A stretch of DNA of 31,053 bases from HyVt-337 sp964428895 (lineage in GTDB: Bacteria > Planctomycetota > Phycisphaerae > SM23-33). Within the stretch, counting starts at the first letter, position 1. Each line of letters starts with the position of its first letter. Positions 22,414 through 30,203 of this stretch are shown piece by piece. The notes under the pieces were generated by a model that was not told the origin of the DNA, did not search any database, and saw only the letters and a list, made by a program, of their open reading frames with translations. The stretch covers positions 1 through 31,053 of the forward strand of contig CAYRZU010000039.1 of assembly GCA_964428895.1 (NCBI GenBank), read 5' to 3'. A program made the position numbers and the translations under genes.

Positions 22414-23678
22414 TCATTCCGTCTATCGACATCTCGGGTGGGCAGGCGGTGCAACTCGTCGAAGGTCGCCACAAGGCGCTGGAAGCCGGCGACCCCTTGG
22501 CGGTCGCGGAACGATTCGCCGTGGCCGGCCCGTTGGCAGTGATCGATCTCGACGCCGCCATGGGGACCGGCGACAATCGCGCCGTCATCGAGCGGCTCGT
22601 TCGTCGGTTTGATTGTCGAGTGGGGGGAGGCATCCGGTCGTTTGAAGCCGCCGCTCGTTGGCTCGACTCCGGGGCCGCGCAGATCATTCTCGGCACGGCC
22701 GCCCAGCCAGAACTGCTCCGCCAATTGCCGTGCGAACGCATTATCGCGGCGCTGGACGCTCGCGATGGCGAGGTGATGGTTGAAGGCTGGCAGAAGGCCA
22801 CCGGCGTCGGTGTGCTGGAACGCATGGCGGAGTTGAGGGGCCTCGTCAGTGGATTCCTGGTGACCTTCATTGAGGTTGAAGGACATCTGGTAGGGACGCG
22901 GCTGGAGCAAGTTGAACAGCTGGCCGCCGGCGCGGAGCCGGCGCGGCTGACCGTTGCCGGGGGCGTAACGACGACGGACGAAATCGCCGCCATCGACCGC
23001 CTTGGCGCCGACGCCCAAGTGGGGATGGCCCTGTACACCGGGCGCCTGGGTCTTGCCGAGGCGATAGCTGCGCCTCTGACGTCAGATCGAGCGGACGGCC
23101 TGTGGCCGACCGTTGTCGTGGACGAGCATCGGCAGGCGCTGGGGTTGGCGTGGTCCAGTATGGATAGTCTCCGTGAGGCCGTCACGAACCGACAAGGGGT
23201 CTACCATTCACGCCGTCGCGGCTTGTGGGTCAAAGGCGAGACGTCCGGAAACACGCAGGAGCTTCTACGTGTCGATGTCGATTGCGACCGCGACGCGCTG
23301 CGCTTCACGGTGCGCCAGGGGGGCGAGGGCTTCTGTCACACCGGGCAGTGGACGTGCTGGGATAACGGCGCCGGCCTGCCGAGATTGGCCAAAAGGCTTG
23401 CACGACGAGTCGCCGGGGCTCCGGAGGGCTCCTACACGAAACGGCTGCTGGAGACCCCGGAGTTGCTGGCTGCGAAGTTGACCGAGGAGGCCGGCGAGCT
23501 GGCGGCTGCGGAAGCGCCCGACCACGTCGTCGAAGAGGCCGCGGATGTCATCTACTTCACACTCGTGGCGATGGCCCGGGCGGGCGTGGACCTTGCCGAT
23601 GTGGAGGCCGTGCTGGACCGGCGAGAGTACCGCATCAGCCGCCGAGCGGGAGACGCCAAGCCGGAGAATGAATCGTGA
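22410..23678 (+). CDS. hisA: trifunctional HisA-HisI-HisE fusion protein
   Basis: The single unbroken frame encodes 422 aa. Residues 1-219 are HisA (ProFAR isomerase barrel): D7 in S-I-D-I-S-G-G, G-G-G-I-R, D116 in A-L-D-A-R-D-G, A-G-G-V-T. The block usually read R-D-G-T is V-E-G-H here. Residues ~228-318 are HisI (phosphoribosyl-AMP cyclohydrolase): R-R-G-L-W-V-K-G-E-T-S-G-N-T-Q and zinc cysteines C292, C309 and C316. Residues ~323-406 are HisE (phosphoribosyl-ATP pyrophosphatase): the acidic L-T-E-E-A-G-E-L and V-E-E-A-A-D-V-I-Y-F helices. Together they carry out steps 2, 3 and 4 of the pathway. HisI-HisE fusions are common, but joining HisA in front is unusual. GTG start with GGAGG seven bases upstream. 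Confidence 0.95.
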   Translation: MIIPSIDISGGQAVQLVEGRHKALEAGDPLAVAERFAVAGPLAVIDLDAAMGTGDNRAVIERLVRRFDCRVGGGIRSFEAAARWLDSGAAQIILGTAAQPELLRQLPCERIIAALDARDGEVMVEGWQKATGVGVLERMAELRGLVSGFLVTFIEVEGHLVGTRLEQVEQLAAGAEPARLTVAGGVTTTDEIAAIDRLGADAQVGMALYTGRLGLAEAIAAPLTSDRADGLWPTVVVDEHRQALGLAWSSMDSLREAVTNRQGVYHSRRRGLWVKGETSGNTQELLRVDVDCDRDALRFTVRQGGEGFCHTGQWTCWDNGAGLPRLAKRLARRVAGAPEGSYTKRLLETPELLAAKLTEEAGELAAAEAPDHVVEEAADVIYFTLVAMARAGVDLADVEAVLDRREYRISRRAGDAKPENES

Positions 23679-24937
23679 AATCCGAGTGCCTGAAGATGAT
23701 TCGTGTGGCGCAGATCGCATCGGAGCGGCGTCGGGCCGTTGATGCCGAAGCACTGTCCGTGGTGCGGCCGATCATCGAGGAGATTCAGGCCGAAGGCGAA
23801 GTCGCCCTTCGCCGATACGCCGAAGAGCTAGATGGGCTGACCGCTGGATCGTCCCTACTTGTGACCAAAGCCGAACTGGCCGAGGCGCTGAGGGGGATCG
23901 ATTCAGCCGACCGGCAGCTTCTGGAGCGAGTGGGTGAACGCGTCCGGTCCTTTGCCGAGGTCCAGCGAAGCGCCCTTCGTGCCGTCGACTGCGCTGTTCC
24001 GGGTGGGCGCGTGGGGCACACTGTCGTCCCGGTGGATCGGGCCGGATGTTACGCGCCCGGAGGACGATACCCACTGCCGTCGTCGGTGTTGATGACGGCG
24101 ATCCCGGCGCGCGTGGCGGGTGTTGGGGAGGTGATCGTTGCTTCGCCGAACCCGGCGCCGATTACACTGGCTGCTGCGGCTGTCGCGGGAGCAGACGCGG
24201 TGCTCGTGGCGGGCGGGGCCCAAGCCATCGCGGCCTTGGCTCTGGGCGTCGGCGTGGCGCCTTGCGATGTGATCGCGGGTCCGGGCAATCGCTACGTCAC
24301 CGCTGCAAAATACGTGCTGAACGATCGCATACGGATCGATATGTTGGCCGGCCCTTCGGAGTTGGTGGTGTTGGCGGACGACACGGCCGAGGCCGACGTG
24401 GTCGCGGCGGATCTGCTCGCCCAAGCCGAGCACGACCCAGACGCCCGGGCCATGTTGGTTGCGTTGGATCACCGGATCGTGGACGCGGTCAACGGTGAAC
24501 TGGCCGAGCAGCTTAGCTCACTGGCCACAGCCGATGCGGCTCGGGCCGCAATGGCCGGCAGCTTCGCCGTTGTGGCCGCGGATATCAACGAGGCCGTCTC
24601 GATCTGCGATCGGATTGCCCCCGAGCACCTGGCCCTTCACGTGCGCGATGCAGAGGAGGTGGCGGGGCGCGTTCGCCATTTCGGCGCGCTGTTCATCGGG
24701 GCGATGTCGGCCGAAGTCTTGGGCGATTACGCGGCCGGGCCGAATCACACCTTGCCCACGGGCGGGGCTGCACGGCAGACCGGCGGCCTGAGCGTGTTGG
24801 ACTTCCTGCGAGTTCGGACCTTTGTGCAGGTCGCGGATCTCACGGCGGCCGAGCCCTTGACGATCGACGCCGAACGCCTGGCGCGGTTGGAGGGCTTGGA
24901 GGCCCACGCCCGATCGGCGGCGCGCCGCCGTAGCTAG
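23675..24937 (+). CDS. hisD: histidinol dehydrogenase
   Basis: The product is 420 aa. It oxidises histidinol to histidine with two NAD+, the last two steps of the pathway. Zinc ligands Q250 and H253 (A-Q-A-E-H-D), D351 and H411, and the catalytic pair E317-H318 (A-P-E-H-L) are all present. Other family blocks are A-G-P-G-N-R-Y-V-T-A-A-K and G-P-N-H-T-L-P-T-G-G-A. The start is GTG 23675, overlapping the hisA-I-E stop by four bases. It is the last gene of the operon; in many bacteria hisD is near the front. It converges on the following minus-strand gene with only 17 bases between stops and no visible terminator hairpin. Confidence 0.95.
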   Translation: MKSECLKMIRVAQIASERRRAVDAEALSVVRPIIEEIQAEGEVALRRYAEELDGLTAGSSLLVTKAELAEALRGIDSADRQLLERVGERVRSFAEVQRSALRAVDCAVPGGRVGHTVVPVDRAGCYAPGGRYPLPSSVLMTAIPARVAGVGEVIVASPNPAPITLAAAAVAGADAVLVAGGAQAIAALALGVGVAPCDVIAGPGNRYVTAAKYVLNDRIRIDMLAGPSELVVLADDTAEADVVAADLLAQAEHDPDARAMLVALDHRIVDAVNGELAEQLSSLATADAARAAMAGSFAVVAADINEAVSICDRIAPEHLALHVRDAEEVAGRVRHFGALFIGAMSAEVLGDYAAGPNHTLPTGGAARQTGGLSVLDFLRVRTFVQVADLTAAEPLTIDAERLARLEGLEAHARSAARRRS

Positions 24938-24954
24938 TCGTGTCCCTAATCACC

Positions 24955-26043
24955 CTAAAGGTCGGTCAGATAGCCGGCCGCCTGGTACATGGCGATGACA
25001 TTCTCGACCGGCGTGTGGACTTGGATGTCGTGACTGGGGCCCAGGATCAACCCGCCCTTGTCGAATAGCTGGAGACGCGTGCGGACCTCGTCGCGGACCG
25101 ACTCCGGCGTGCCCTGGGCTAGAATGGACTGCACGCACATCGACCCGCAGAAGGCAAGATCCTTGCCGAAGTCGCGACACAGGCCGTCGATGGCCATGCC
25201 CTTGGCGGCCACCTGGACGACGTCGAAAATGTCGAGGCCGAGCTCGATCAGGCGCGGGATCATGGGACGAATGCCGCCGCAGATGTGCATCATCGTCAGC
25301 GCGCCGTTCTTGTGGGCCAGGTCGAAGCCCATGCGGAATCGTTCGGCGAACAGTTCGTTGAAGGTGTCCATGCTGATCAACGGGCCGTTCTGGCCGCCGA
25401 GGTCTTCGCACATGTGCACGACGTCGATCTCGCCGTCGGCGGCTTCGAAGACTCGCTTGTCGGTTTCGTAGTGATACTCGAAGCGCTTCTCCAGTAGCAG
25501 CATGAACACGGGGTCTCGCAGGCCGATGTCGAGCATGGTCTGCGTCACGCCGCGCGTGCGAGCGATGTTGTTCATGAAGTCGTAGCTGTAGGGCGTGTAC
25601 ATCGCCACTCCGCCGCGGGCCTTGATGGCCTGGCACTGTTCGCGGATGTTTGTGTAGTCAAACCAATCCGCGGTCGGCCAGGGGTAGTCGGCCAGTTCGG
25701 CCGGGCCGGTGACGTCGGCAAAGGGCAGATAGGCGGCCTCGCCGTAGGTGCCGGTGTTCTCACCCGAGCCGTAGGCCTGCGGAGCGTAGATCTCTCCCCA
25801 GTTGCCGATGTGGATGCCTTCCGGATAGTTGTCCACGTTGCCGCGTGTGGTCGGCGAGACGGTCTGGGTCGGGCCCACGCCGTCGAACACATCCTCGACC
25901 ATGTCGTGAAACTGGTCATGGTCCACGCCCAGCCGTTCGTAGAACTTGCGGTGGAACTCGGCCGTTCCGTAATGGTGGGTGACCGGAATGCGGTCATAGC
26001 CGGCCCGAGCCATGCAGGAGAAGAACCGTTCTCGTCGGGTCAT
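24955..26043 (-). CDS. URO-D/corrinoid methyltransferase superfamily protein, H-x-C-G type
   Basis: The product is 362 aa. The core block M-H-I-C-G-G-I (H253, C255), followed by D-I-F-D-V-V-Q, matches the zinc-binding H-x-C of MtaA/MtbA/CmuA-type methyltransferases. Further cysteines at C299 and C303 could complete the site. E-D-L-G-G-Q-N-G-P-L-I-S (213-224) is the usual substrate-pocket strand. The C-terminal G-L-I-L-G-P-S-H-D-I-Q block is also typical. True uroporphyrinogen decarboxylase is unlikely, because no haem genes are nearby and three divergent copies are clustered. Start ATG, with AAAGGT eight bases upstream. It is the last gene of a three-gene minus-strand operon with 17-19 base gaps. 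Confidence 0.8.
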   Translation of the reverse strand: MTRRERFFSCMARAGYDRIPVTHHYGTAEFHRKFYERLGVDHDQFHDMVEDVFDGVGPTQTVSPTTRGNVDNYPEGIHIGNWGEIYAPQAYGSGENTGTYGEAAYLPFADVTGPAELADYPWPTADWFDYTNIREQCQAIKARGGVAMYTPYSYDFMNNIARTRGVTQTMLDIGLRDPVFMLLLEKRFEYHYETDKRVFEAADGEIDVVHMCEDLGGQNGPLISMDTFNELFAERFRMGFDLAHKNGALTMMHICGGIRPMIPRLIELGLDIFDVVQVAAKGMAIDGLCRDFGKDLAFCGSMCVQSILAQGTPESVRDEVRTRLQLFDKGGLILGPSHDIQVHTPVENVIAMYQAAGYLTDL

Positions 26044-26060
26044 TGCGGTTACCTTTCGTT

Positions 26061-27173
26061 CTACTGAGTGTAGTCCATGTGCTCGCGGTAGACGTCGTGA
26101 GCGAACTTCAGGTCGGCCAGGGCCACGCCGGTTGAGATCGAGTGGTCTGAACCAAAGACGTACCGGGCGCCGCGGGCCTTGAGGCCCTCGACGAGCTTGA
26201 TTACTTCAGACCGGATCAGGTCGCGGTCTCCGGACTCCAGGACGCGAATGTCGAGCCCGCCCACGAAGGCGAGCTTGTCGCCATACGTCTCGGCGAAGGC
26301 CATCACGTCGCACCCGGCTTTGACTTCCATGGGGTGCAGGGCGTCAAAGCCCGCGTCGACCAGCATCGGCAGGGCTTCGGTGATGCGGCCGCACGAGTGG
26401 AGAATGACCGGCAGGTCATAGGAGTGGAAGAACTCGACGATCTCGGCGTAGTAGGGAACGACCAGTTCGCCCAGCACCTTCGGCGAGCAGAATAGGCCGT
26501 TGCGATAGCCGAGGTCTTCGTAGATCCAGATACCATCCGGTGTGCCGGCCTCTTCGAACAGCACTTGGTAACAGGTCTTGTACAGATCGGCGTAGACGCG
26601 GCAGTAGTCGGAAATCCACTCCGGGTCCAACAGCATCGATTCCAGCATGCACACGTCGCCCATGCTGGACCGCATCATTTCGCAGACGAACATCAGCCCG
26701 TGATAGGTCCAGACTCCTTGGGCCTTGAAGCGTTGGAGCTTCTCACGCGTTCCCTCCACATCGATACGGCCCCGGTCGAACCCCACCAGCAAGGGGCGAT
26801 AGGTCTCATCCCAGATGTCCCTGCTGGTCATATGGAAGTCGATGTGTTCGGGCGTGCCGGACCGGCGTTTCCAGGTCTTCATGGCCGCGCCGGCGCCGTT
26901 GCGCTTGATGACCCACTCGTCGGTTTCGTCGAGAAGTTCTTCGGCGTCGGGGCCGAAACGAGGGAAGGCTTTGATCCATCCGCCGGCGCCGACCATGTCG
27001 AAACCGAACACCTCCTCGCCCGGCAGCGCCTTGCCGTCGTCGTCGACCGGATAGCCTTCATTGGCGACCCATTGGTCGAGCGTCTCAGACCACAGATAGT
27101 CGAACACCCCCATCCGCGACAGCGGCGGGTCGCGGCGGATGATCGCGTTGATTGCCTCGCGTGAATCCCTCAT
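26061..27173 (-). CDS. URO-D/corrinoid methyltransferase superfamily protein, H-x-C-G type
   Basis: The product is 370 aa. The metal-site block is I-L-H-S-C-G-R (H259, C261), with C288 downstream in K-A-G-C-D-V. I-Y-E-D-L-G-Y-R-N-G-L (218-228) and the C-terminal Y-V-F-G-S-D-H-S-I-S-T-G-V match the superfamily. The start used is ATG 27173, with AGGGA about 11 bases before it; an in-frame ATG 60 bases later is possible. It lies 17 bases before the 24955-26043 gene and 19 bases after the 27193-28347 gene. A methyl-transfer role is plausible from the zinc motif, but no corrinoid protein is encoded in the window. Confidence 0.8.
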   Translation of the reverse strand: MRDSREAINAIIRRDPPLSRMGVFDYLWSETLDQWVANEGYPVDDDGKALPGEEVFGFDMVGAGGWIKAFPRFGPDAEELLDETDEWVIKRNGAGAAMKTWKRRSGTPEHIDFHMTSRDIWDETYRPLLVGFDRGRIDVEGTREKLQRFKAQGVWTYHGLMFVCEMMRSSMGDVCMLESMLLDPEWISDYCRVYADLYKTCYQVLFEEAGTPDGIWIYEDLGYRNGLFCSPKVLGELVVPYYAEIVEFFHSYDLPVILHSCGRITEALPMLVDAGFDALHPMEVKAGCDVMAFAETYGDKLAFVGGLDIRVLESGDRDLIRSEVIKLVEGLKARGARYVFGSDHSISTGVALADLKFAHDVYREHMDYTQ

Positions 27174-27192
27174 CGTCAGATCGTCCCTGCCT

Positions 27193-28347
27193 TCACTCCA
27201 AAGCGGCGAAATCCCCGCTCAGCAAAGCCATCTTCATGTCCATGTAGTATCGGAAAGCGTCCCATGATACGTCCGGCGGGACGGTATGGTCGACGGTCGG
27301 AATGAATCCGCCTTCTTCAATCAAGGGAATCATTTCTCGAAGGTGGTCGCGAATGGCCTTCTGTCCGCGGGAGAGCACCCGCTTATCGACCCCGCCCCAC
27401 AGACGAAGCGAACGTCCGAACTGCTTGCGCCATTGTTGCGGGCCGATTTCCGAAGCCCGTTCGATAGGCCAGATGGTATCGACGCCGGCATCGAGCAGCA
27501 GGGGGATCAACGGCGTGGGGTCCCCGTCACTGTCGACGGCGATGTACGTGGTCCCGTGCGAGCGGAAGAACTCCACCAGACGCTTGAGGTGCGGGAAGAT
27601 GAAGGTCCGAAAGGTCTCGGGTCCCAGCAGCGGGCCTCCCTTCATGGCCATGTCTTCGTTCAGGACAAAGTAGTCGACCTGCACCTTCTCCAGGACCGGC
27701 CGGCTGGTCTCGATGATGAAGTCGGCGAAGAACTCCATGATCTCATGCATCAGTGTGGGCTGGTCGTACCACGCTAGAGATAGATTCTCCGTTCCCATGA
27801 ACTCGCGCGCACGCCAGTAGAAGCCGTTGGCCGCGCAATTGTGGCCAAGAATGAGCGGGCAGCTTCGGGCTTTCCAATCGGCCAGGCGCTGATCGAGGTC
27901 TTCCGGGTATCGCTCGGGGATGGCCGCGACCAACCGGGGCTTCAGAGCTGCGAAATCCTCGGGCGTCTTGACGGGGAAGTCCAGATACGTGTCCATACAC
28001 CATCGCGTGCCGTAGGCCGTGCCGGCCTTGAGGGCTTTGGTGACCGCGCCGGTGGGGATACGGGCGAAAACGTACTCGTCGGTCTCTTCGAGCACCTCAT
28101 ACTCGAACGGGGGGATGAAGCTGTAGTTGACGTCGATGAACTCCCGGCGATCCAGCCCCAGTTCGGGCTCAGCGACAAACCAATTCCAGGTGAAGTCCTT
28201 GACCGCTTCGACGGCCTCGGACTCCCACCGCTGGGCCGTCTGCCCCCACACGCCTAGCTCATGGTTGGGCCGCCGATCGGAAGACTCATACTCCATGCAG
28301 GCCAGGAAGCGTTGAAAGTCGGAGAGTTGTTGAGTGCTTTCGGGCAT
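27193..28347 (-). CDS. URO-D superfamily protein lacking the H-x-C-G zinc motif
   Basis: The product is 384 aa and is the first gene of the three-gene operon. Overall blocks match the neighbours: V-L-N-E-D-M-A-M-K-G-G-P-L-L-G-P-E (228-244) and the C-terminal G-F-I-P-T-V-D-H-T-V-P-P-D-V-S. At the metal site, however, the sequence is A-V-D-S-D-G-D-P (270-277) instead of H-x-C-G. It therefore cannot bind zinc by that motif, and probably has a different activity from its two operon partners. The start is ATG with GGAG six bases upstream. It is divergent from the FAD oxidoreductase gene; the 117-base spacer is relatively AT-rich in the middle and must hold both promoters, but I cannot place them with confidence. 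Confidence 0.8.
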   Translation of the reverse strand: MPESTQQLSDFQRFLACMEYESSDRRPNHELGVWGQTAQRWESEAVEAVKDFTWNWFVAEPELGLDRREFIDVNYSFIPPFEYEVLEETDEYVFARIPTGAVTKALKAGTAYGTRWCMDTYLDFPVKTPEDFAALKPRLVAAIPERYPEDLDQRLADWKARSCPLILGHNCAANGFYWRAREFMGTENLSLAWYDQPTLMHEIMEFFADFIIETSRPVLEKVQVDYFVLNEDMAMKGGPLLGPETFRTFIFPHLKRLVEFFRSHGTTYIAVDSDGDPTPLIPLLLDAGVDTIWPIERASEIGPQQWRKQFGRSLRLWGGVDKRVLSRGQKAIRDHLREMIPLIEEGGFIPTVDHTVPPDVSWDAFRYYMDMKMALLSGDFAALE

Positions 28348-28464
28348 ATCGACTCCGCGCTGTTGTCCACCAGGCAGAAGTTAAGGGCGGAAACTCCGAA
28401 AATGAAGTAAAAGAGCGGACGGTGGTGGCCTAGCTTGAGAACCGGCTGGGGATGGACGGCGACG

Positions 28465-30195
28465 ATGAGACGAGAAACGCACGAGTACGATTTCTGTGTG
28501 GTTGGCGGCGGGATGGCCGGGCTGATCGCGGCGGTGGCGGCGGCGCGTCGCGGCGCGAGTGTGGCCTTGGTCCAGGATCGGCCCGTGCTTGGCGGCAACG
28601 CTTCCGGTGAGGTCCGGATGCACATCTGTGGCGCGCACGGCCCCGATACCCGAGAGACGGGGATCCTCGAAGAACTGCTGCTGGAAAACTACTACCGCAA
28701 CGGCCAGCCCAACTACTCGATCTGGGACAGTGTGACCTACGGCCTGGCCCGATATCAGGAAGGCCTGACGCTGTTCCTGAATTGCACCGTGAACGAGTGC
28801 GAGATGGCGGACAGCCGTGTTGTATCCGTCACCGGTTGGCAGATGACCACGGAGACGTGGCACACGATTTCGGCGAAGGTTTTCGCGGATTGCTCGGGGG
28901 ATGGGATTCTTGCGCCGCTGACGGGGGCGGAATTCCGCATCGGCCGCGAGGCGAGAGGCGAGTTCAACGAGAGCATCGCGCCGGAGATAGCGGATAGCAT
29001 GACCATGGGGCTGAGTTGTTTGTTCCAGGCGCGCGAACATGACACGCCGCAGGCCTTCATCGCTCCCGACTGGGCCCACCGCTTCACCAAGCCGGAAGAC
29101 CTGCGCGGGCGAAACTGTTCCGTCCGCATGACCAACTTCTGGTGGATGGAGGTCGGCGGCGATCAGGACAGCATTCACGACACCGAGGCCCTGCGCGATG
29201 AACTCCTGCGAATCGCATTCGGGGTGTGGGACTACGTGAAGAACTACTCACCCGATCACGAGGCCATGGCCAACTGGGCGTTGGAGTGGCAGGGGTTCCT
29301 GCCGGGCAAACGCGAGAGCCGACGGTACCTGGGCGACCACATTCTTACCCAGAACGATGTGGCGGCCGAAGGACGCTTCGACGACCTGGTGGCCTACGGC
29401 GGTTGGTCGATGGATGATCACTTTCCAGCCGGCTTTAACCATCCCGAAGTGGGCACGATCTTCCACCCGGCCCCGTCGCCGTATGGGATTCCGCTCGGGT
29501 CGCTCTATTCGCGCAACATCGCCAACCTATTCTGCGCCGGCCGATGTCACAGCGCTACGCACTCGGCCATGAGTTCCACCCGCGTGATGGGAACCACGAG
29601 CCTGATGGGCCAGGCCGTCGGAACCGCGGCCGCTATCGCCGTTCGAGACGGACTGACCCCACGAGATACGCGCGAGCAGAGAAGTGCGGATGTCCAGCAA
29701 GCTCTCATGGAAGACGACTGCTGGTTGCCGTGGCACACGCGCGCCGTACCGGAAATGTCTTTACGACCGAAGCTGATCTCGGAGTCGGGCGATGTAGAGC
29801 AGCTCCGCACCGGCATCGACCGCCCCCTCGACGGCGTCTCAAACAATTGGTGCGGTCAGCCCGGAAGCTCGGTGACCTACGAGTTCGACTCGGAGACGCT
29901 GGTTCGTGAAGCTCGTATTGTCTTCGACAGCGACCTGAACCGTGACGCCAAGAACATGCCCTGGCGCCACTCACTCAACGAACCGCCTTGGGCCGTGCCG
30001 GACACGATGATCCGAGCGTTCCGGATCGAAGCCCAGCAGAGCGACGGCATGTGGCAGACCGTTGTCAGTGAATCGAACAACTATCAGCGGCTCGTGCGTG
30101 CGCCTTTGGACATCCAGGCAAAGGCCGTTCGCTTTGTCCCCGAAGCTACGTGGGGCGCCCCGCAGTGTCGCATCTTTGCGTTCGACGTGAGGTAG
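28465..30195 (+). CDS. FAD-dependent oxidoreductase with C-terminal beta-sandwich domain
   Basis: The product is 576 aa from the ATG at 28465 (GGA about nine bases upstream); an in-frame TTG 30 bases earlier is less likely. The N-terminal Rossmann motif is V-V-G-G-G-M-A-G-L (12-20), followed by R-P-V-L-G-G-N-A-S-G (39-48), as in the FAD_oxidored (PF12831) group. The second FAD block near L-F-C-A-G-R-C-H-S-A-T-H-S-A is also visible. From about residue 455 the protein changes to a beta-rich region resembling a discoidin / galactose-binding domain. No signal peptide is seen. The function is unknown. The sulfatase gene begins 8 bases after its stop, so the pair is probably co-expressed for breakdown of a sulfated or oxidised carbohydrate; that is inference. 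Confidence 0.85.
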   Translation: MRRETHEYDFCVVGGGMAGLIAAVAAARRGASVALVQDRPVLGGNASGEVRMHICGAHGPDTRETGILEELLLENYYRNGQPNYSIWDSVTYGLARYQEGLTLFLNCTVNECEMADSRVVSVTGWQMTTETWHTISAKVFADCSGDGILAPLTGAEFRIGREARGEFNESIAPEIADSMTMGLSCLFQAREHDTPQAFIAPDWAHRFTKPEDLRGRNCSVRMTNFWWMEVGGDQDSIHDTEALRDELLRIAFGVWDYVKNYSPDHEAMANWALEWQGFLPGKRESRRYLGDHILTQNDVAAEGRFDDLVAYGGWSMDDHFPAGFNHPEVGTIFHPAPSPYGIPLGSLYSRNIANLFCAGRCHSATHSAMSSTRVMGTTSLMGQAVGTAAAIAVRDGLTPRDTREQRSADVQQALMEDDCWLPWHTRAVPEMSLRPKLISESGDVEQLRTGIDRPLDGVSNNWCGQPGSSVTYEFDSETLVREARIVFDSDLNRDAKNMPWRHSLNEPPWAVPDTMIRAFRIEAQQSDGMWQTVVSESNNYQRLVRAPLDIQAKAVRFVPEATWGAPQCRIFAFDVR

Positions 30196-30203
30196 GCTTT
30201 CCG

